A DNA stretch of 64,000 nucleotides from Synergistaceae bacterium (GCA_021372895.1 JAJFTP010000081.1:18827-82826); one strand, 5' to 3'. Positions 8,862-18,062 are shown, counted from the first letter of the stretch. The notes: generated by a model not told the origin, from the letters alone. Translations and numbers: made by a program.

Positions 8862-9623
8862 TCAATAAGGCCGCGCAACGCCGATCGAACGGGCAACTAT
8901 CCCCATGAGCGTCACGAAGTCATATACAGGCAACCGTACGGCATCCCTTATTGCCTGAGCAAACGGCGGAAGATCCGTGCATTCGAGTACGAAAGCACCT
9001 ATCCCGATGTGTTCCCCTAACGCTCTTACTGCCGTGTCAACGACTTCTTTTGCTATGACCTCAAGATTTATGTCTTCATCAGGAGCCGTAAAAATTTTAT
9101 TCCATTCGTATGAATTTTCCATGCCCAGGATCTCAACTTTAATATCCGGCGTAATACCGACCGCATGAAGATGTTCCTCCCTCAGTGCGGCCTTTTTTGC
9201 GGTTATAATGGCGACTGTCTTGCTTGGGGAGATAATACCGTGTACAAAAGGAACCTGTAACAGGCTTGATGTGAATACGGGAACATCAAGGGCCTCCGTA
9301 AGTTCTTTATGAAAAATAGCGTTGAAACCACAACTTGTGGTAATAGCGGCTATACCTTCAGATATAAGTTTTTTAGATTCTTCTATCATATTTTTTAAGA
9401 CATCCCTGCTTGGATTCTCAAGGACGGTCTCTATATTTGCACCCTTGATTCTGCAAAAACGGACAGGGAAAGGATAAGAATTGGGGTTCGTGCTGTTTCC
9501 TGTCAGTGATTCAAGCTGTACAAGACCTCGCGGTACATGCCCAGCTTCCCAGCAGAGGATAGCAATTTTACATGGTTCTTGATTCACGTTTTCATCCTCC
9601 GTTTCTGATGTAGAGGGGACCAT
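8862..9623 (-). CDS. Aspartate/glutamate racemase family protein
   Basis: A 253-residue cofactor-independent racemase-fold protein. It has two conserved cysteine regions, TTSCGFNAIF and LECTDLPPFA, the positions of the two catalytic cysteines of the Asp/Glu/hydantoin racemase superfamily. The relatively long N-terminal part (AILCWEAGHVPRGLVQLESL) is unlike classical MurI or aspartate racemase, so the substrate is open. The ATG at 9623 follows GGAGGGG by 7 nt; the longer frame would overlap the carrier gene. The neighbouring NhaC-type carrier and saccharopine dehydrogenase suggest a role in using or interconverting an imported amino acid. Confidence 0.75.
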   Translation of the reverse strand: MVPSTSETEDENVNQEPCKIAILCWEAGHVPRGLVQLESLTGNSTNPNSYPFPVRFCRIKGANIETVLENPSRDVLKNMIEESKKLISEGIAAITTSCGFNAIFHKELTEALDVPVFTSSLLQVPFVHGIISPSKTVAIITAKKAALREEHLHAVGITPDIKVEILGMENSYEWNKIFTAPDEDINLEVIAKEVVDTAVRALGEHIGIGAFVLECTDLPPFAQAIRDAVRLPVYDFVTLMGIVARSIGVARPY

Positions 9624-9672
9624 ATATAGCCCCCTCCAATATGATTCAAAAAATACATCAGTCAGACAGTGC

Positions 9673-11088
9673 TTACAGGACCATTCCAACGACCAAGTAA
9701 AGACCTAGTGATATTACAGCGCACATAATAGCGTATGGGAGTTGAGTCGAAACGTGGTCCATGTGGTCACTTCCAGCACCAAATGATGATAGACATGTCG
9801 TATCAGAAACAGGGGAACAGTGATCCCCGAAAACTCCTCCGCCGACAATCGCACCAACTGTCAATAGAACTATCGGTGCAACCACGCCACCGGAAAGGCC
9901 AAACGCGATGGGGAGCGAGAAGGGAACAAGCAACGCATATGTCCCCCATGATGTTCCTGTAAAGAATGAGATACATGCACCCGCTGCAAAAGTAATCGCC
10001 GGGAGCAGCGCAGGAGTCATCCATGCCTTGGTAATGTCAATAACGTACTGTTGCGCACCCAGGCTCTTCGAAATGGTGTTGATACAGTATGCCAGCGCGA
10101 GAATGAATATCGCAGGCAGAACACCCTTGATTCCGGCAGTTGCGGTATCGGTAAAATCCTTTACATTTTTGAAATATCCTCCTACTGACATAACTATCGA
10201 CTGGTACATGACAACTGCAAAGAATGCCTCAAGAATCTTTACACTATGTAAGGTAACAAATGTTCCGACTGCAATGACAATCAGCATTGCCACCGGAATA
10301 ACGAGGTGTAGGACCATGTGGGTCGCTTTGCCTGGAATCGGTTTGATTTCGTCCAGTTCTGGTCCCGCAAGCGGCGTTGCACCGTCACGAATGACCTTGC
10401 CTTCATTCTTTGCACGATCCTCCGCCCTCTTCATCGGGCCGAAATTAGGGATAATCTGGTAGGCAAAGAGTCCACAGACGATGACAGCAAGCCATCCGTA
10501 GAAGTTGTAGGGTATCGAACGGATGAACACATTCATACCCTCTTCTGCTGTGGCTATTGCCCCCTGGCCTTTCAGAAGACCGGCAATATAGACTGCCCAG
10601 CCTGATATCGGGACCAAAGTACATACGGGCCCGCTGCCCGAATCAAGAGTATAGGAGAGCATTTCTCTTGAAACTTTGTACTTATCTGTTATGGGACGCG
10701 CGATAGGACCGCTGAAGAGAGGACTGAAGTAATCACTGAAGAAAATAAAGATTCCCAGAAGCCAGCCAAATCCTGAGGCCGCTCGTCTGCTGCGGATTTT
10801 TGTGCTGCCCCATTCTGCAAATCCCGTGATGACGTTGGCCCTCATATAGAATGCGATCATGATACCGACTGCAACTTCGATCATAAGCACCCAGATGAAG
10901 TCACCATTGCCCAGCGAAGCCTGGAACAGCTTTGAAAGTCCCGTTGCCGGGTCAAATCCGGCAATTATCACGCCTATAATACAGCCGATGATGAGTGAAA
11001 AGACTGCGTCTTTTGTCTTGAATGCCAAGAATAGTGTCAGAATAACAGGTAATAAAGATATGATCCCTTTCGGTGCTATGTCTCCCAT
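9673..11088 (-). CDS. NhaC-family Na+/H+ or amino-acid antiporter
   Basis: A 471-residue integral membrane protein with about twelve hydrophobic segments and NhaC-family features: AFYMRANVITGFAEWG, the FFSDYFSPLFSGPIARP region and the GVFGDHCSPVSDTTCLSS loop near the end. The family covers Na+/H+ antiporters and related exchangers; in fermentative anaerobes many members sit in amino acid operons. Its place between a racemase and saccharopine dehydrogenase genes makes an amino acid/Na+ carrier likely, but this is inference. The ATG follows AAAGGAGC by 8 nt. Confidence 0.8.
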   Translation of the reverse strand: MGDIAPKGIISLLPVILTLFLAFKTKDAVFSLIIGCIIGVIIAGFDPATGLSKLFQASLGNGDFIWVLMIEVAVGIMIAFYMRANVITGFAEWGSTKIRSRRAASGFGWLLGIFIFFSDYFSPLFSGPIARPITDKYKVSREMLSYTLDSGSGPVCTLVPISGWAVYIAGLLKGQGAIATAEEGMNVFIRSIPYNFYGWLAVIVCGLFAYQIIPNFGPMKRAEDRAKNEGKVIRDGATPLAGPELDEIKPIPGKATHMVLHLVIPVAMLIVIAVGTFVTLHSVKILEAFFAVVMYQSIVMSVGGYFKNVKDFTDTATAGIKGVLPAIFILALAYCINTISKSLGAQQYVIDITKAWMTPALLPAITFAAGACISFFTGTSWGTYALLVPFSLPIAFGLSGGVVAPIVLLTVGAIVGGGVFGDHCSPVSDTTCLSSFGAGSDHMDHVSTQLPYAIMCAVISLGLYLVVGMVL

Positions 11089-11302
11089 CTTAATTCGCTC
11101 CTTTCGTTCTTTACTTCTTGGACAACTATAAATCTCTTAACAAATTACTATTGCACCTGCGGAATAACCCCCTCCTTTTAAATAGAATAACAAAGGCATG
11201 AGGCATCTTGAATTTTTTTTATCGGATATCATGATTCCTTCTTTATATATATTAAGATTATTTTTCTTAATTATTCATCAATAGTTCTGTTGCCGTGATA
11301 AA

Positions 11303-12544
11303 TTAGGGTTTTTCATTTCCATCCCATTCTTCGAGATTTCTGCTGAAGGTAATACCTCTCTTTGCAAGCTCTTCCATATACGGTTGAAATGGGGCATTGA
11401 TCGGATTGACTATCCCCTTATTTTGAATAGTCCCGTTAAGTATCATCTGCGCACCGATAGAAACAGGAAATCCGACAGTACGCTGCATTGCGGTCAGGCC
11501 TGAATTAAGATCTTTGTAATCCATTATCTGAAGGATTACGCGAATGGGCTTGCCATCCTTGTATCCCCTGACGTCGGAGCGGATAAGCGCCACATCGCGC
11601 TCGTCGTTTTCATAGTAAAACTGCTTCTGCCCGCCAAGAAGCGCGGCGCAGAAAGCGTCAGGAGCTATTTCGACATTGCCGGCCTTTATTGGGATCGGAG
11701 AGATAAAGCCGCATTTTGCCATAACGCTCCAGAATGCTCCGGTACCTGGCCAGCGGCAGATATAACGGCCCATCGAACTTATCGTATTCTCAATGCCTAA
11801 TATCTTGGCAAAAGCTTCACTGTCACCGTTTGCAAAGCACTCTAGCTGTGAATCGAACTCCGGCAGTTTCAGAAAGTGCATATTTTGGGCGTCAAACATG
11901 GCATCTGCTGCTATATCAACAACCTTACCGCCGTATATTATTCGTGCGGGACGCAGATATGAACGCATGACCCCGATAATGGACCACGTAAATTTATAAC
12001 GGATAGGGTTGTAGCTGGCTTTAAGTTCTGGAAACCCCGCGCCATATGAGTAGAAGACCTTAACATCGTCGAGTTCGTGCAGTGCCTTCCATCCGAGTAT
12101 AAGGTCCATACCCGGATCCATTCCGAACTCTTCGAGAATAGTCATGTTTTTTGATTTTGCCTCTTCATCCAATGAGGCAATTTCTTTTATTTGCGCGTCT
12201 CTTTTCGTTTTGTCCTGTTCCCCTGGATTAAAGAGATACATCGCCGTGACAAGATTGACTCCGGCCCTTACGGCAAGCTTTGCAACAGGAAGCGCAAATT
12301 CACCGGGAAGAAGTTCTATCACGACGTCAGATTGTTTCATCAGGTCAAGTACAGCTTTTTCATCCCTGATATCCAGCTTGGCAGCTATGACACGCGAATC
12401 ATTTATGCGTTGTGGAAGAGACATAATATCGTCCGCAAAATCGGCAACTATCACTCTACCGACGGATTTGTTCTTCAGAAGATCGACCAGTGAAGCCTTT
12501 CCCTGCATCCCGTAACCAAGCTGTAAAACAGTGTGCTGGCCCAT
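11303..12544 (-). CDS. Saccharopine dehydrogenase family protein (second copy)
   Basis: A 413-residue paralogue of the first saccharopine-dehydrogenase-like protein. It has an N-terminal nucleotide-binding motif (VLQLGYGMQGKASLVDLL), the EEFGMDPGMDLILGWK segment and a matching C-terminal domain ending with GFPVSIGAQMILNGTI. The two share layout but clearly differ in detail. The substrate is unknown; lysine-, ornithine- or polyamine-related secondary amines are the plausible range for the family. GGAGGC lies 6 nt before the ATG. A perfect 20-bp palindrome and a consensus promoter precede it, consistent with control by the adjacent GntR-type regulator. It may head the operon down to ornithine racemase, although about 210 noncoding bases separate it from the carrier gene. 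Confidence 0.8.
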   Translation of the reverse strand: MGQHTVLQLGYGMQGKASLVDLLKNKSVGRVIVADFADDIMSLPQRINDSRVIAAKLDIRDEKAVLDLMKQSDVVIELLPGEFALPVAKLAVRAGVNLVTAMYLFNPGEQDKTKRDAQIKEIASLDEEAKSKNMTILEEFGMDPGMDLILGWKALHELDDVKVFYSYGAGFPELKASYNPIRYKFTWSIIGVMRSYLRPARIIYGGKVVDIAADAMFDAQNMHFLKLPEFDSQLECFANGDSEAFAKILGIENTISSMGRYICRWPGTGAFWSVMAKCGFISPIPIKAGNVEIAPDAFCAALLGGQKQFYYENDERDVALIRSDVRGYKDGKPIRVILQIMDYKDLNSGLTAMQRTVGFPVSIGAQMILNGTIQNKGIVNPINAPFQPYMEELAKRGITFSRNLEEWDGNEKP

Positions 12545-12567
12545 AGAAAGAATGCCTCCTTATTTTT

Positions 12568-12587
12568 AATGCATACATCTATGCATT
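12568..12587 (-). promoter_or_regulatory. Palindromic operator, probably for the adjacent GntR regulator
   Basis: AATGCATA-CATC-TATGCATT is a perfect 8-bp inverted repeat between the promoter and the ribosome site of the second saccharopine-dehydrogenase-like gene. Size and symmetry fit FadR/GntR-type operators. Assignment to the regulator at 12793-13461 is inferred from proximity. Confidence 0.6.
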
Positions 12588-12605
12588 GTTGTATAATCTA
12601 TTCGG

Positions 12606-12634
12606 AAAATATCATGAACCATTAATAATGTCAA
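12606..12634 (-). promoter_or_regulatory. Sigma-70-type promoter of the saccharopine-dehydrogenase operon
   Basis: On the minus strand TTGACA is followed after 17 bases by TATTTT, just upstream of the palindromic operator and gene start. The -35 is perfect and the -10 is a fair match. Confidence 0.5.
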
Positions 12635-12691
12635 CTGTAATTTTATAAGTGAATGTTTACACAAATATTATGCAGCATCCAAATAAAAGCA

Positions 12692-12726
12692 AGGCCGTAC
12701 TTTCCAAATTTGGGAAGATACGGCCT
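12692..12726 (-). terminator. Terminator after the GntR regulator gene
   Basis: AGGCCGTA and TACGGCCT arms with an inner TTCC/GGAA extension form a strong hairpin, followed on the minus strand by a T-rich stretch (TGCTTTTATTT). It separates the regulator from the saccharopine dehydrogenase gene. Confidence 0.75.
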
Positions 12727-12792
12727 GTTGTTTATATATTTTGTTAATTTTTACAGCGAACAATAAATATTTGACAAACCAACAATTCTTTG

Positions 12793-13461
12793 TCAATTGT
12801 TAAAAATACTGTGCCCGTCCTGTATCATAAGAAGTTTTGAAAATGTTGTGTAGATGTGCTGCTTCATAAGTCTTCGAGCCTCTTCAGGGTTCTTTTCCCT
12901 GATCGCCCTGACTATTGCTGCGTGCTGCTTTGGCGTCTGATGTTCAATGACTATATTTGATGGTTTGTAGAAACCATCAAAGTAAAAAATATATATGCTG
13001 GAACGCCCAAACATATTCTGCACCCATTTTTCGATATAGTGGTTACGGCTGAACTTAGCTATGGATAGGTGAAAATCCTCATTTATGCTCGCCCAGAGTT
13101 CCCTGTCCTTGTTCTCAAAGGCTGTGGTATCTTTACAAAGCATCTTTTCAAGCCACGACACTTCTTCTTCGGTAGCATTCTGTGCCGCCATCGCAGCGGC
13201 CTCGCCTTCCGCCACCTGACGCGCGTTGAATACTAATTCCGCGTCTTCTGGGGTAGGTATCGGGATATAACAGCCCTTCTTCGGTATCTTGTTCAAAAAA
13301 CCTTCCAGCACGAGGCGGCCAAGTGCGCGGCTGACAGGAGTCCGGCTCATGTTGAGTTTTGGAGCGAGGTCCAGCTCAAGCAGGAAATCTCCAGGATGAT
13401 ATACCCCTGAAAGGATCTCATTGATAATAAATCTATATGCTCTTTCTTCTGCATTATCCAA
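12793..13461 (-). CDS. GntR-family (FCD domain) transcriptional regulator
   Basis: A 222-residue FadR-subfamily GntR regulator. An N-terminal winged helix-turn-helix (GDFLLELDLAPKLNMSRTPVSRALGRLVLEG) is followed by an all-helical FCD ligand domain with metal-ligand candidates in INEDFHLSI and EHQTPKQHAAI. FCD regulators usually sense small organic or amino acids and repress catabolic genes. It lies directly upstream of the saccharopine dehydrogenase gene, whose promoter region carries a perfect palindrome, so it probably controls this catabolic group. Whether it acts as repressor or activator cannot be told from sequence. Confidence 0.85.
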   Translation of the reverse strand: MDNAEERAYRFIINEILSGVYHPGDFLLELDLAPKLNMSRTPVSRALGRLVLEGFLNKIPKKGCYIPIPTPEDAELVFNARQVAEGEAAAMAAQNATEEEVSWLEKMLCKDTTAFENKDRELWASINEDFHLSIAKFSRNHYIEKWVQNMFGRSSIYIFYFDGFYKPSNIVIEHQTPKQHAAIVRAIREKNPEEARRLMKQHIYTTFSKLLMIQDGHSIFNN

Positions 13462-13576
13462 TTAACTTCCCCCAAAACATGGCTAAAACAAAAAAATTGC
13501 CGACAAGATAGGTGATATTTTAACATAACTATTTGCCGGCAAAAAGATTTTAACCTGTATTCATGAAAAATTACAA

Positions 13577-14839
13577 CTAGTCGTCGTAGTTCTTGCCTTC
13601 CCTGCCGCCTTTACCCGGGGCGTTCTCAGCGGTGTAGCTGCTGCGCTGTCCCATGACCTTGCGGTCCGGCGTGGCGTTATGGTCCGGACGGCGTGACATT
13701 ACTTCTGCAACCGCATCCGCACTGCCCTCTGCTCCGAAGGCAGCAATGAAGCGCGACGCCCACCATTCCATCTCGTCTATGATGCGGTCGATAACAGGCT
13801 TTGGTTCTGCAAGGATCCTGTCGCAGAACGGCAGGTTCAGTTTTTTATAGTCGCCGCTTTTGCGGCTCATCCCCTTTTCATCAGCAGCCGCAACTATTTC
13901 ATTCCAAAGCTCCGTCGATATTCCGCGATCTGCTTCCTTGGTGTATGCTCCGCCCTCGGTGATCGCGTTGCCGGTGTCCGGATCCATCTTGATCCCAAAG
14001 TATACATTCTGGAATAACGTCGCGACATTTCCCTTGCGTATGCCATATTTTCTGAATGTCGATACTTTGTCGAGAGGCGTCCCGGAGATGCCGTGCTGCG
14101 CTATCGTTACTCCGTACGGCGCGATCACATCCGCTATTTCCTTTGTTCTTTTGAGGTCAATACCTTCCATTTGTCCCACTGTCGGGTCATATGTCCCGTG
14201 TAGGCTTCCGTTAGATATTGCAAGATAGTCAGGAAATATTCCCCATGCGTTGAGCCCGCCCACGTAATAGAGGGCTTCCTCTACTGTTGAGAGTTCGCCC
14301 GGCCCCTTTATTTCACCGACCTCGACTTCAAGCCCCAGCTCCGTTGGCAGCCATCCAGCTATCGAACGGGTAGCAACAAAGTTTTGATAGTCATCCAGGT
14401 GCGATGCATCAATAGCGACCGATGTGAATCCGTTGACCAGTATTTTGCATAGATGCCCGACACCCTTCAGGACGTCTTCCTGGCTTTTGATGGCATAGTG
14501 GTCAACGTGGAGTCCGAAAACTGCACCATGTCCTATCTCTGCTGAATATTTCAACGCCAAGTCGGGCATGTTGTCATAATTCGAGCCGCAGTAACCTGCC
14601 TCGGATTTTGCAAGCTCAATAAGCACGGCTGCGTTCTTTTTCTTAGCTGCCTGAAGCACTGCCTTGATAACGAGCGGATGGCGTGCGTTAGCAGCAAGAA
14701 CGATAAAATCAACTTCTTTTGCCGCCTCGACGATATCCCGGCCACTGACAAGTCCCATAGCCTCGCTGCCAAAACGAGCCTGCACATTGAGCGGGCGCTT
14801 CTTAAGCAGCTCCTGATATGACTTGCTGTTCACATCCAT
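13577..14839 (-). CDS. Class II fructose-bisphosphate/ketose-bisphosphate aldolase family protein
   Basis: A 420-residue zinc-dependent class II aldolase-like protein. Recognisable are the HVDHYAIKS metal-binding region, the catalytic-loop-like FTSVAIDASHLDD, the phosphate-binding NGSLHGTYDP and QHGISGTP. It is longer than typical FbaA (about 280-350 residues). Its last 35 residues (rich in Arg, Gly and charged residues) look like an added tail. It probably cleaves or forms fructose-1,6-bisphosphate in gluconeogenesis/glycolysis, in line with the glycogen genes of this window; another ketose-bisphosphate is possible. A good GGAGGAG ribosome site precedes the ATG. Confidence 0.75.
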   Translation of the reverse strand: MDVNSKSYQELLKKRPLNVQARFGSEAMGLVSGRDIVEAAKEVDFIVLAANARHPLVIKAVLQAAKKKNAAVLIELAKSEAGYCGSNYDNMPDLALKYSAEIGHGAVFGLHVDHYAIKSQEDVLKGVGHLCKILVNGFTSVAIDASHLDDYQNFVATRSIAGWLPTELGLEVEVGEIKGPGELSTVEEALYYVGGLNAWGIFPDYLAISNGSLHGTYDPTVGQMEGIDLKRTKEIADVIAPYGVTIAQHGISGTPLDKVSTFRKYGIRKGNVATLFQNVYFGIKMDPDTGNAITEGGAYTKEADRGISTELWNEIVAAADEKGMSRKSGDYKKLNLPFCDRILAEPKPVIDRIIDEMEWWASRFIAAFGAEGSADAVAEVMSRRPDHNATPDRKVMGQRSSYTAENAPGKGGREGKNYDD

Positions 14840-14978
14840 GTGGAATCTCCTCCTGCGGAAATATTTATAATCTGATACTTTTATAATTATAGCCCCCAGC
14901 TAAGGATAAATAAAGCGGATCTATACTTATATAACTAAGATCTGAAACGGTTATATAAGCACAGATCCTTAAAAAATA

Positions 14979-15002
14979 GGAGACGGGCGGGAGCCCGTCT
15001 CC
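14979..15002 (-). terminator. Terminator of the glutamate dehydrogenase gene
   Basis: GGAGACGGG and CCCGTCTCC form a perfect 9-bp stem. On the minus strand it is followed by TATTTTTT. It lies 25 bases after the gdhA stop. Confidence 0.85.
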
Positions 15003-15027
15003 TTAATATGCAGTATATATCTGGAAC

Positions 15028-16305
15028 TTAAAGGAAGATCCCCTTCAGTTTAAGGCCGTCAGCAACGCGTTTGATCGCCACAAGGAACGCCGCACGGCGC
15101 ATCTTCACATTATGCTGCTGTGCATAGTCCCAAACCCTGTGGAAGTTGTCTGTCATGATCGGAACGAGACGATCATTGTATTCCTTCTCTGTCCAGAAGA
15201 ATCCGGCAAGATCCTGTACCCATTCAAAATATGAGCCGATGACGCCGCCGCTGTTCGCCAGGAAGTCTGGAACGATGATAATCCCGCGTCTGTCAAGAAT
15301 TACATCGCCTTCCGGAGTTATAGGTCCGTTTGCTCCTTCAACAATGTAGGATGCCTTGATCTTTTCCGCGTTCTTCTCGTTGATGGCCCCTTCGAGTGCG
15401 CATGGAGAGAGAACAAGCGCTTCCTGCTCGAGAATCTCTTCCCCGCTCATCTTCACAAGTCCGGGCTGTGTGTAGCCATCAAGGATACGTTTTGGATGCG
15501 CTTCAACAAATGCCTTTGCAGCAACAACATCAATTCCATCCTTGCAGTAGTAACCTCCGGTAATATCGCTGATGCCTACTATCTTGGCGCCTGCCTCATG
15601 GAGGAAGAGCGCGTTGTATGTTCCGACGTTGCCGAAACCCTGAACGATAATCTTCGCGCCTTCGATTTTTTCGCCCTTCTCTTTGAGGAGTTCGCGGATG
15701 CAGATAGAGACACCGAGTCCTGTGGCTGCTGTGCGGCCTTTTGAACCCCAGTATGCAATAGGTTTGCCTGTGACAACGCCCGGCTCAAGGTGGCCGCGAA
15801 GCTTGGAAACTGTGTCCATGATCCATACCATTTCAGGGCCGCCGGTGTTGACGTCTGGAGCGGGAACGTCAGTCCAGTCACCGATAAACGGTGCAATGCG
15901 GGCTGCGAAGGTACGTGTCATCATCTCACGCTCGCGCGGTGAAAGGTCAAACGGATTTACTGAAATGCCGCCCTTGCCTCCGCCGTAAGGAATGCCGGCG
16001 AGTGAACATTTCCATGTCATAAGGCTTGCCAGCGCTTCACACTCTTCAAGGTTGACGTCGGGGTGAAAGCGAAGACCGCCCTTTGCGGGGCCACAGACTG
16101 TAGAGTGCTGTACGCGATAACCTTCAAATACCCTGACCGAGCCATCATCCATCGTTACAGGGATGGAGACGCTTATCGAGCGCTCCGGACGGCTCATTAC
16201 TTCGATAAGGCCCTCATCGAGCCCCATCTCTTCTGCTGCTGCGTAAAAATTCTTAAGCGCAGTGTCAAGAAGAACATTTTTGGAAGTACGTTTCTGTACG
16301 GCCAT
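15028..16305 (-). CDS. gdhA: NAD(P)-specific glutamate dehydrogenase
   Basis: A 425-residue glutamate dehydrogenase interconverting glutamate and 2-oxoglutarate plus ammonia. Substrate-binding GPAKGGLRFHPDV, catalytic-lysine GGGKGGISVNP, DVPAPDVNTG, the Rossmann motif GFGNVGTYNALFLHEAGA and the C-terminal EGANGPITPEGD are all present. Length is that of the hexameric short type. In an amino-acid fermenter it links transamination to ammonia release and NADH. GGAGG lies close upstream of the ATG. The 5' leader carries strong hairpins, described separately. It is not obviously in an operon. Confidence 0.95.
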   Translation of the reverse strand: MAVQKRTSKNVLLDTALKNFYAAAEEMGLDEGLIEVMSRPERSISVSIPVTMDDGSVRVFEGYRVQHSTVCGPAKGGLRFHPDVNLEECEALASLMTWKCSLAGIPYGGGKGGISVNPFDLSPREREMMTRTFAARIAPFIGDWTDVPAPDVNTGGPEMVWIMDTVSKLRGHLEPGVVTGKPIAYWGSKGRTAATGLGVSICIRELLKEKGEKIEGAKIIVQGFGNVGTYNALFLHEAGAKIVGISDITGGYYCKDGIDVVAAKAFVEAHPKRILDGYTQPGLVKMSGEEILEQEALVLSPCALEGAINEKNAEKIKASYIVEGANGPITPEGDVILDRRGIIIVPDFLANSGGVIGSYFEWVQDLAGFFWTEKEYNDRLVPIMTDNFHRVWDYAQQHNVKMRRAAFLVAIKRVADGLKLKGIFL

Positions 16306-16742
16306 ACAAAAAACCTCCTTGGTTTTTTCGCCCTAGCGGGCAATTCACTTTATACAGATCATCCCGCTGATGGGATGATCCTAATGCACACTATCAATTG
16401 TATCCCTGTTTTTTAAGTGAGTAAAGAGGGTCAAAATGCTGGACCGTAAAATTGACGGCAAAAGTTAAGAAATAGAATAAATTATGCCATATAACTTAGA
16501 GAAAAAAGGCACAATGTCGATTGCCAACCAAAACTTCCGCGAAAACAAACTACGCACTCTCTGCGACAAACCTAAAATAAGCACAAGATAAAGATTTACA
16601 TGCTTAATTGAGAATATTAGCACAAATGCTTCTTATTTGGACTTAGCGTGCAGGACTTATGCCTGTGCCGGATTTATAAGGCTACGGCCTCCTGACAGTA
16701 AAAGTTAGGGTATTGTTACGGCGCCGATCCTTTTGGCCGTCA
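16306..16742. other. 437-bp noncoding region with hairpins in the gdhA leader
   Basis: No convincing gene. On the gdhA side GATCATCCC (16357-16365) and GGGATGATC (16372-16380) form a perfect 9-bp hairpin with a 6-nt loop, and a GCCC-GCTA-GGGC element lies nearer the start codon. Neither is followed by a T-run, so they are not simple terminators and may be leader-RNA structures or operators. The rest is AT-rich with no clear RNA family. Confidence 0.5.
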
Positions 16743-18038
16743 TTATCTTCCTGCGGCAGAATCCAATCCTGCGGTAAGGTCCTGAATGATATCGGAAATG
16801 TCTTCCAGTCCCACGCTGAGCCTGATAAGGCCATCACTGAGACCGGCCGCATGGCGCTGCTCGGTTGTAAGCTGGCTGTGCGTAGTGCTGGCAGGGTGTA
16901 TTATGAGTGTGCGCGAGTCACCAAGGTTCGCCATATGACCGATGAGGTCGAGATTGTCAAGAAGCCTGCGTCCCGCCTCAATCCCTCCTTTTACTGAAAA
17001 CGCCATCATGCCGCCGCATCCTTCTTTGAGGTAGATCTGTGCCATGTCGTTCTGAGGGTGACTCGCAAGTCCGGGATAACTGACCCATTCGACCGCTGGA
17101 TGTGCTTCAAGAAACTCTGCGACCTTAAGTGCATTCTTGCTATGGCGCTCCATGCGAAGCGCGAGCGTCCCAAGCGAGAGGTGAAGCAGATAAGCGTCAA
17201 AGGGCGACTGGCATCCTCCGAGATCGCGCACTATAGAGGCGTGGAGCTTAGCATAAAGAGCGGCCTTACCGAATTTTTCCGTGAAAGTTATGTCGTGATA
17301 TGCCGTATCCGGTTTCGCAAGGGTCGGGAATTTATCCGGATATGCGCCCCAGTCAAAGTTTCCCCCGTCGACCACTGCTCCGCCTATAAGGTTGCCGTTG
17401 CCTGAGATGTATTTCGTGGTAGAGTGGATGACAACATTTGCCCCCCACTCTATCGGGCGGCATAATGCCGGCGTTGCAAATGTGTTGTCAATTATCAGCG
17501 GCACGCCCTGACGTTTGGCGATACTGGCGAGGGCTTCAAGCGGCGCGACATTCATCATCGGGTTGCCGATAATTTCTGTTATGATCGCGCGCGTCTCGTC
17601 GTTTATTGCCTGTTCAACCTGACACGGATGGTCACTGTCAACAAGTATAGTCTGAATGCCGAACCGCTTGAAAACGTTCTGTAACAGCGTAAGCGTCCCG
17701 CCATAGATTTTTTTCGATACGACCAGATTGTCGCCATAAGAACAGATGGCTGTGATCAGATGTGCAAATGCCGCCTGACCGGATGACGTGGCGAGGCATC
17801 CGGCTCCGTTTTCGAGTGAATTCAGTCCCTCCTCAAACGCACATACTGTGGGGTTTGAGATCCTTGAGTAAATAAAGCCATCCTCTGCTAAATTAAATAG
17901 ATCAGCCGCATGTTCTGTGCTGCGGAACTGAAATGCGGACGACATGTATATCGGAAGCCCCGACGCGCCTGTTGCAGGATCATACTTCCATCCACTGTGC
18001 AATGCTTTTGTCATCATTCCGTAATTTTTATTGTCCAT
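16743..18038 (-). CDS. metY: O-acetylhomoserine sulfhydrylase / Cys-Met metabolism PLP enzyme
   Basis: A 431-residue fold-type I PLP enzyme. The PLP lysine is in VIHSTTKYISGNG, the family motif is YSRISNPTVCAFEEGL, and the C-terminal signature is RLSVGLED. The length and the long HPQNDMAQIYL region favour the MetY (O-acetylhomoserine aminocarboxypropyltransferase) subgroup, which makes homocysteine from O-acetylhomoserine and sulfide. Methionine gamma-lyase is the main alternative, plausible in an amino-acid degrader. GGAAGGGGAAG precedes the ATG. Between a consensus promoter and this gene lies a terminator hairpin, so expression is probably controlled by attenuation. Confidence 0.8.
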   Translation of the reverse strand: MDNKNYGMMTKALHSGWKYDPATGASGLPIYMSSAFQFRSTEHAADLFNLAEDGFIYSRISNPTVCAFEEGLNSLENGAGCLATSSGQAAFAHLITAICSYGDNLVVSKKIYGGTLTLLQNVFKRFGIQTILVDSDHPCQVEQAINDETRAIITEIIGNPMMNVAPLEALASIAKRQGVPLIIDNTFATPALCRPIEWGANVVIHSTTKYISGNGNLIGGAVVDGGNFDWGAYPDKFPTLAKPDTAYHDITFTEKFGKAALYAKLHASIVRDLGGCQSPFDAYLLHLSLGTLALRMERHSKNALKVAEFLEAHPAVEWVSYPGLASHPQNDMAQIYLKEGCGGMMAFSVKGGIEAGRRLLDNLDLIGHMANLGDSRTLIIHPASTTHSQLTTEQRHAAGLSDGLIRLSVGLEDISDIIQDLTAGLDSAAGR

Positions 18039-18062
18039 TATTAACTTCCCCTTCCTTGAAAT

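Noticed and set aside
13529..13540. TTTGCCGGCAAA palindrome near the GntR and aldolase genes as an operator
   Set aside because: A 12-bp palindrome lying between a gene end and a gene start; together with the nearby TTGCCG it could equally be part of a terminator. Too ambiguous to call.
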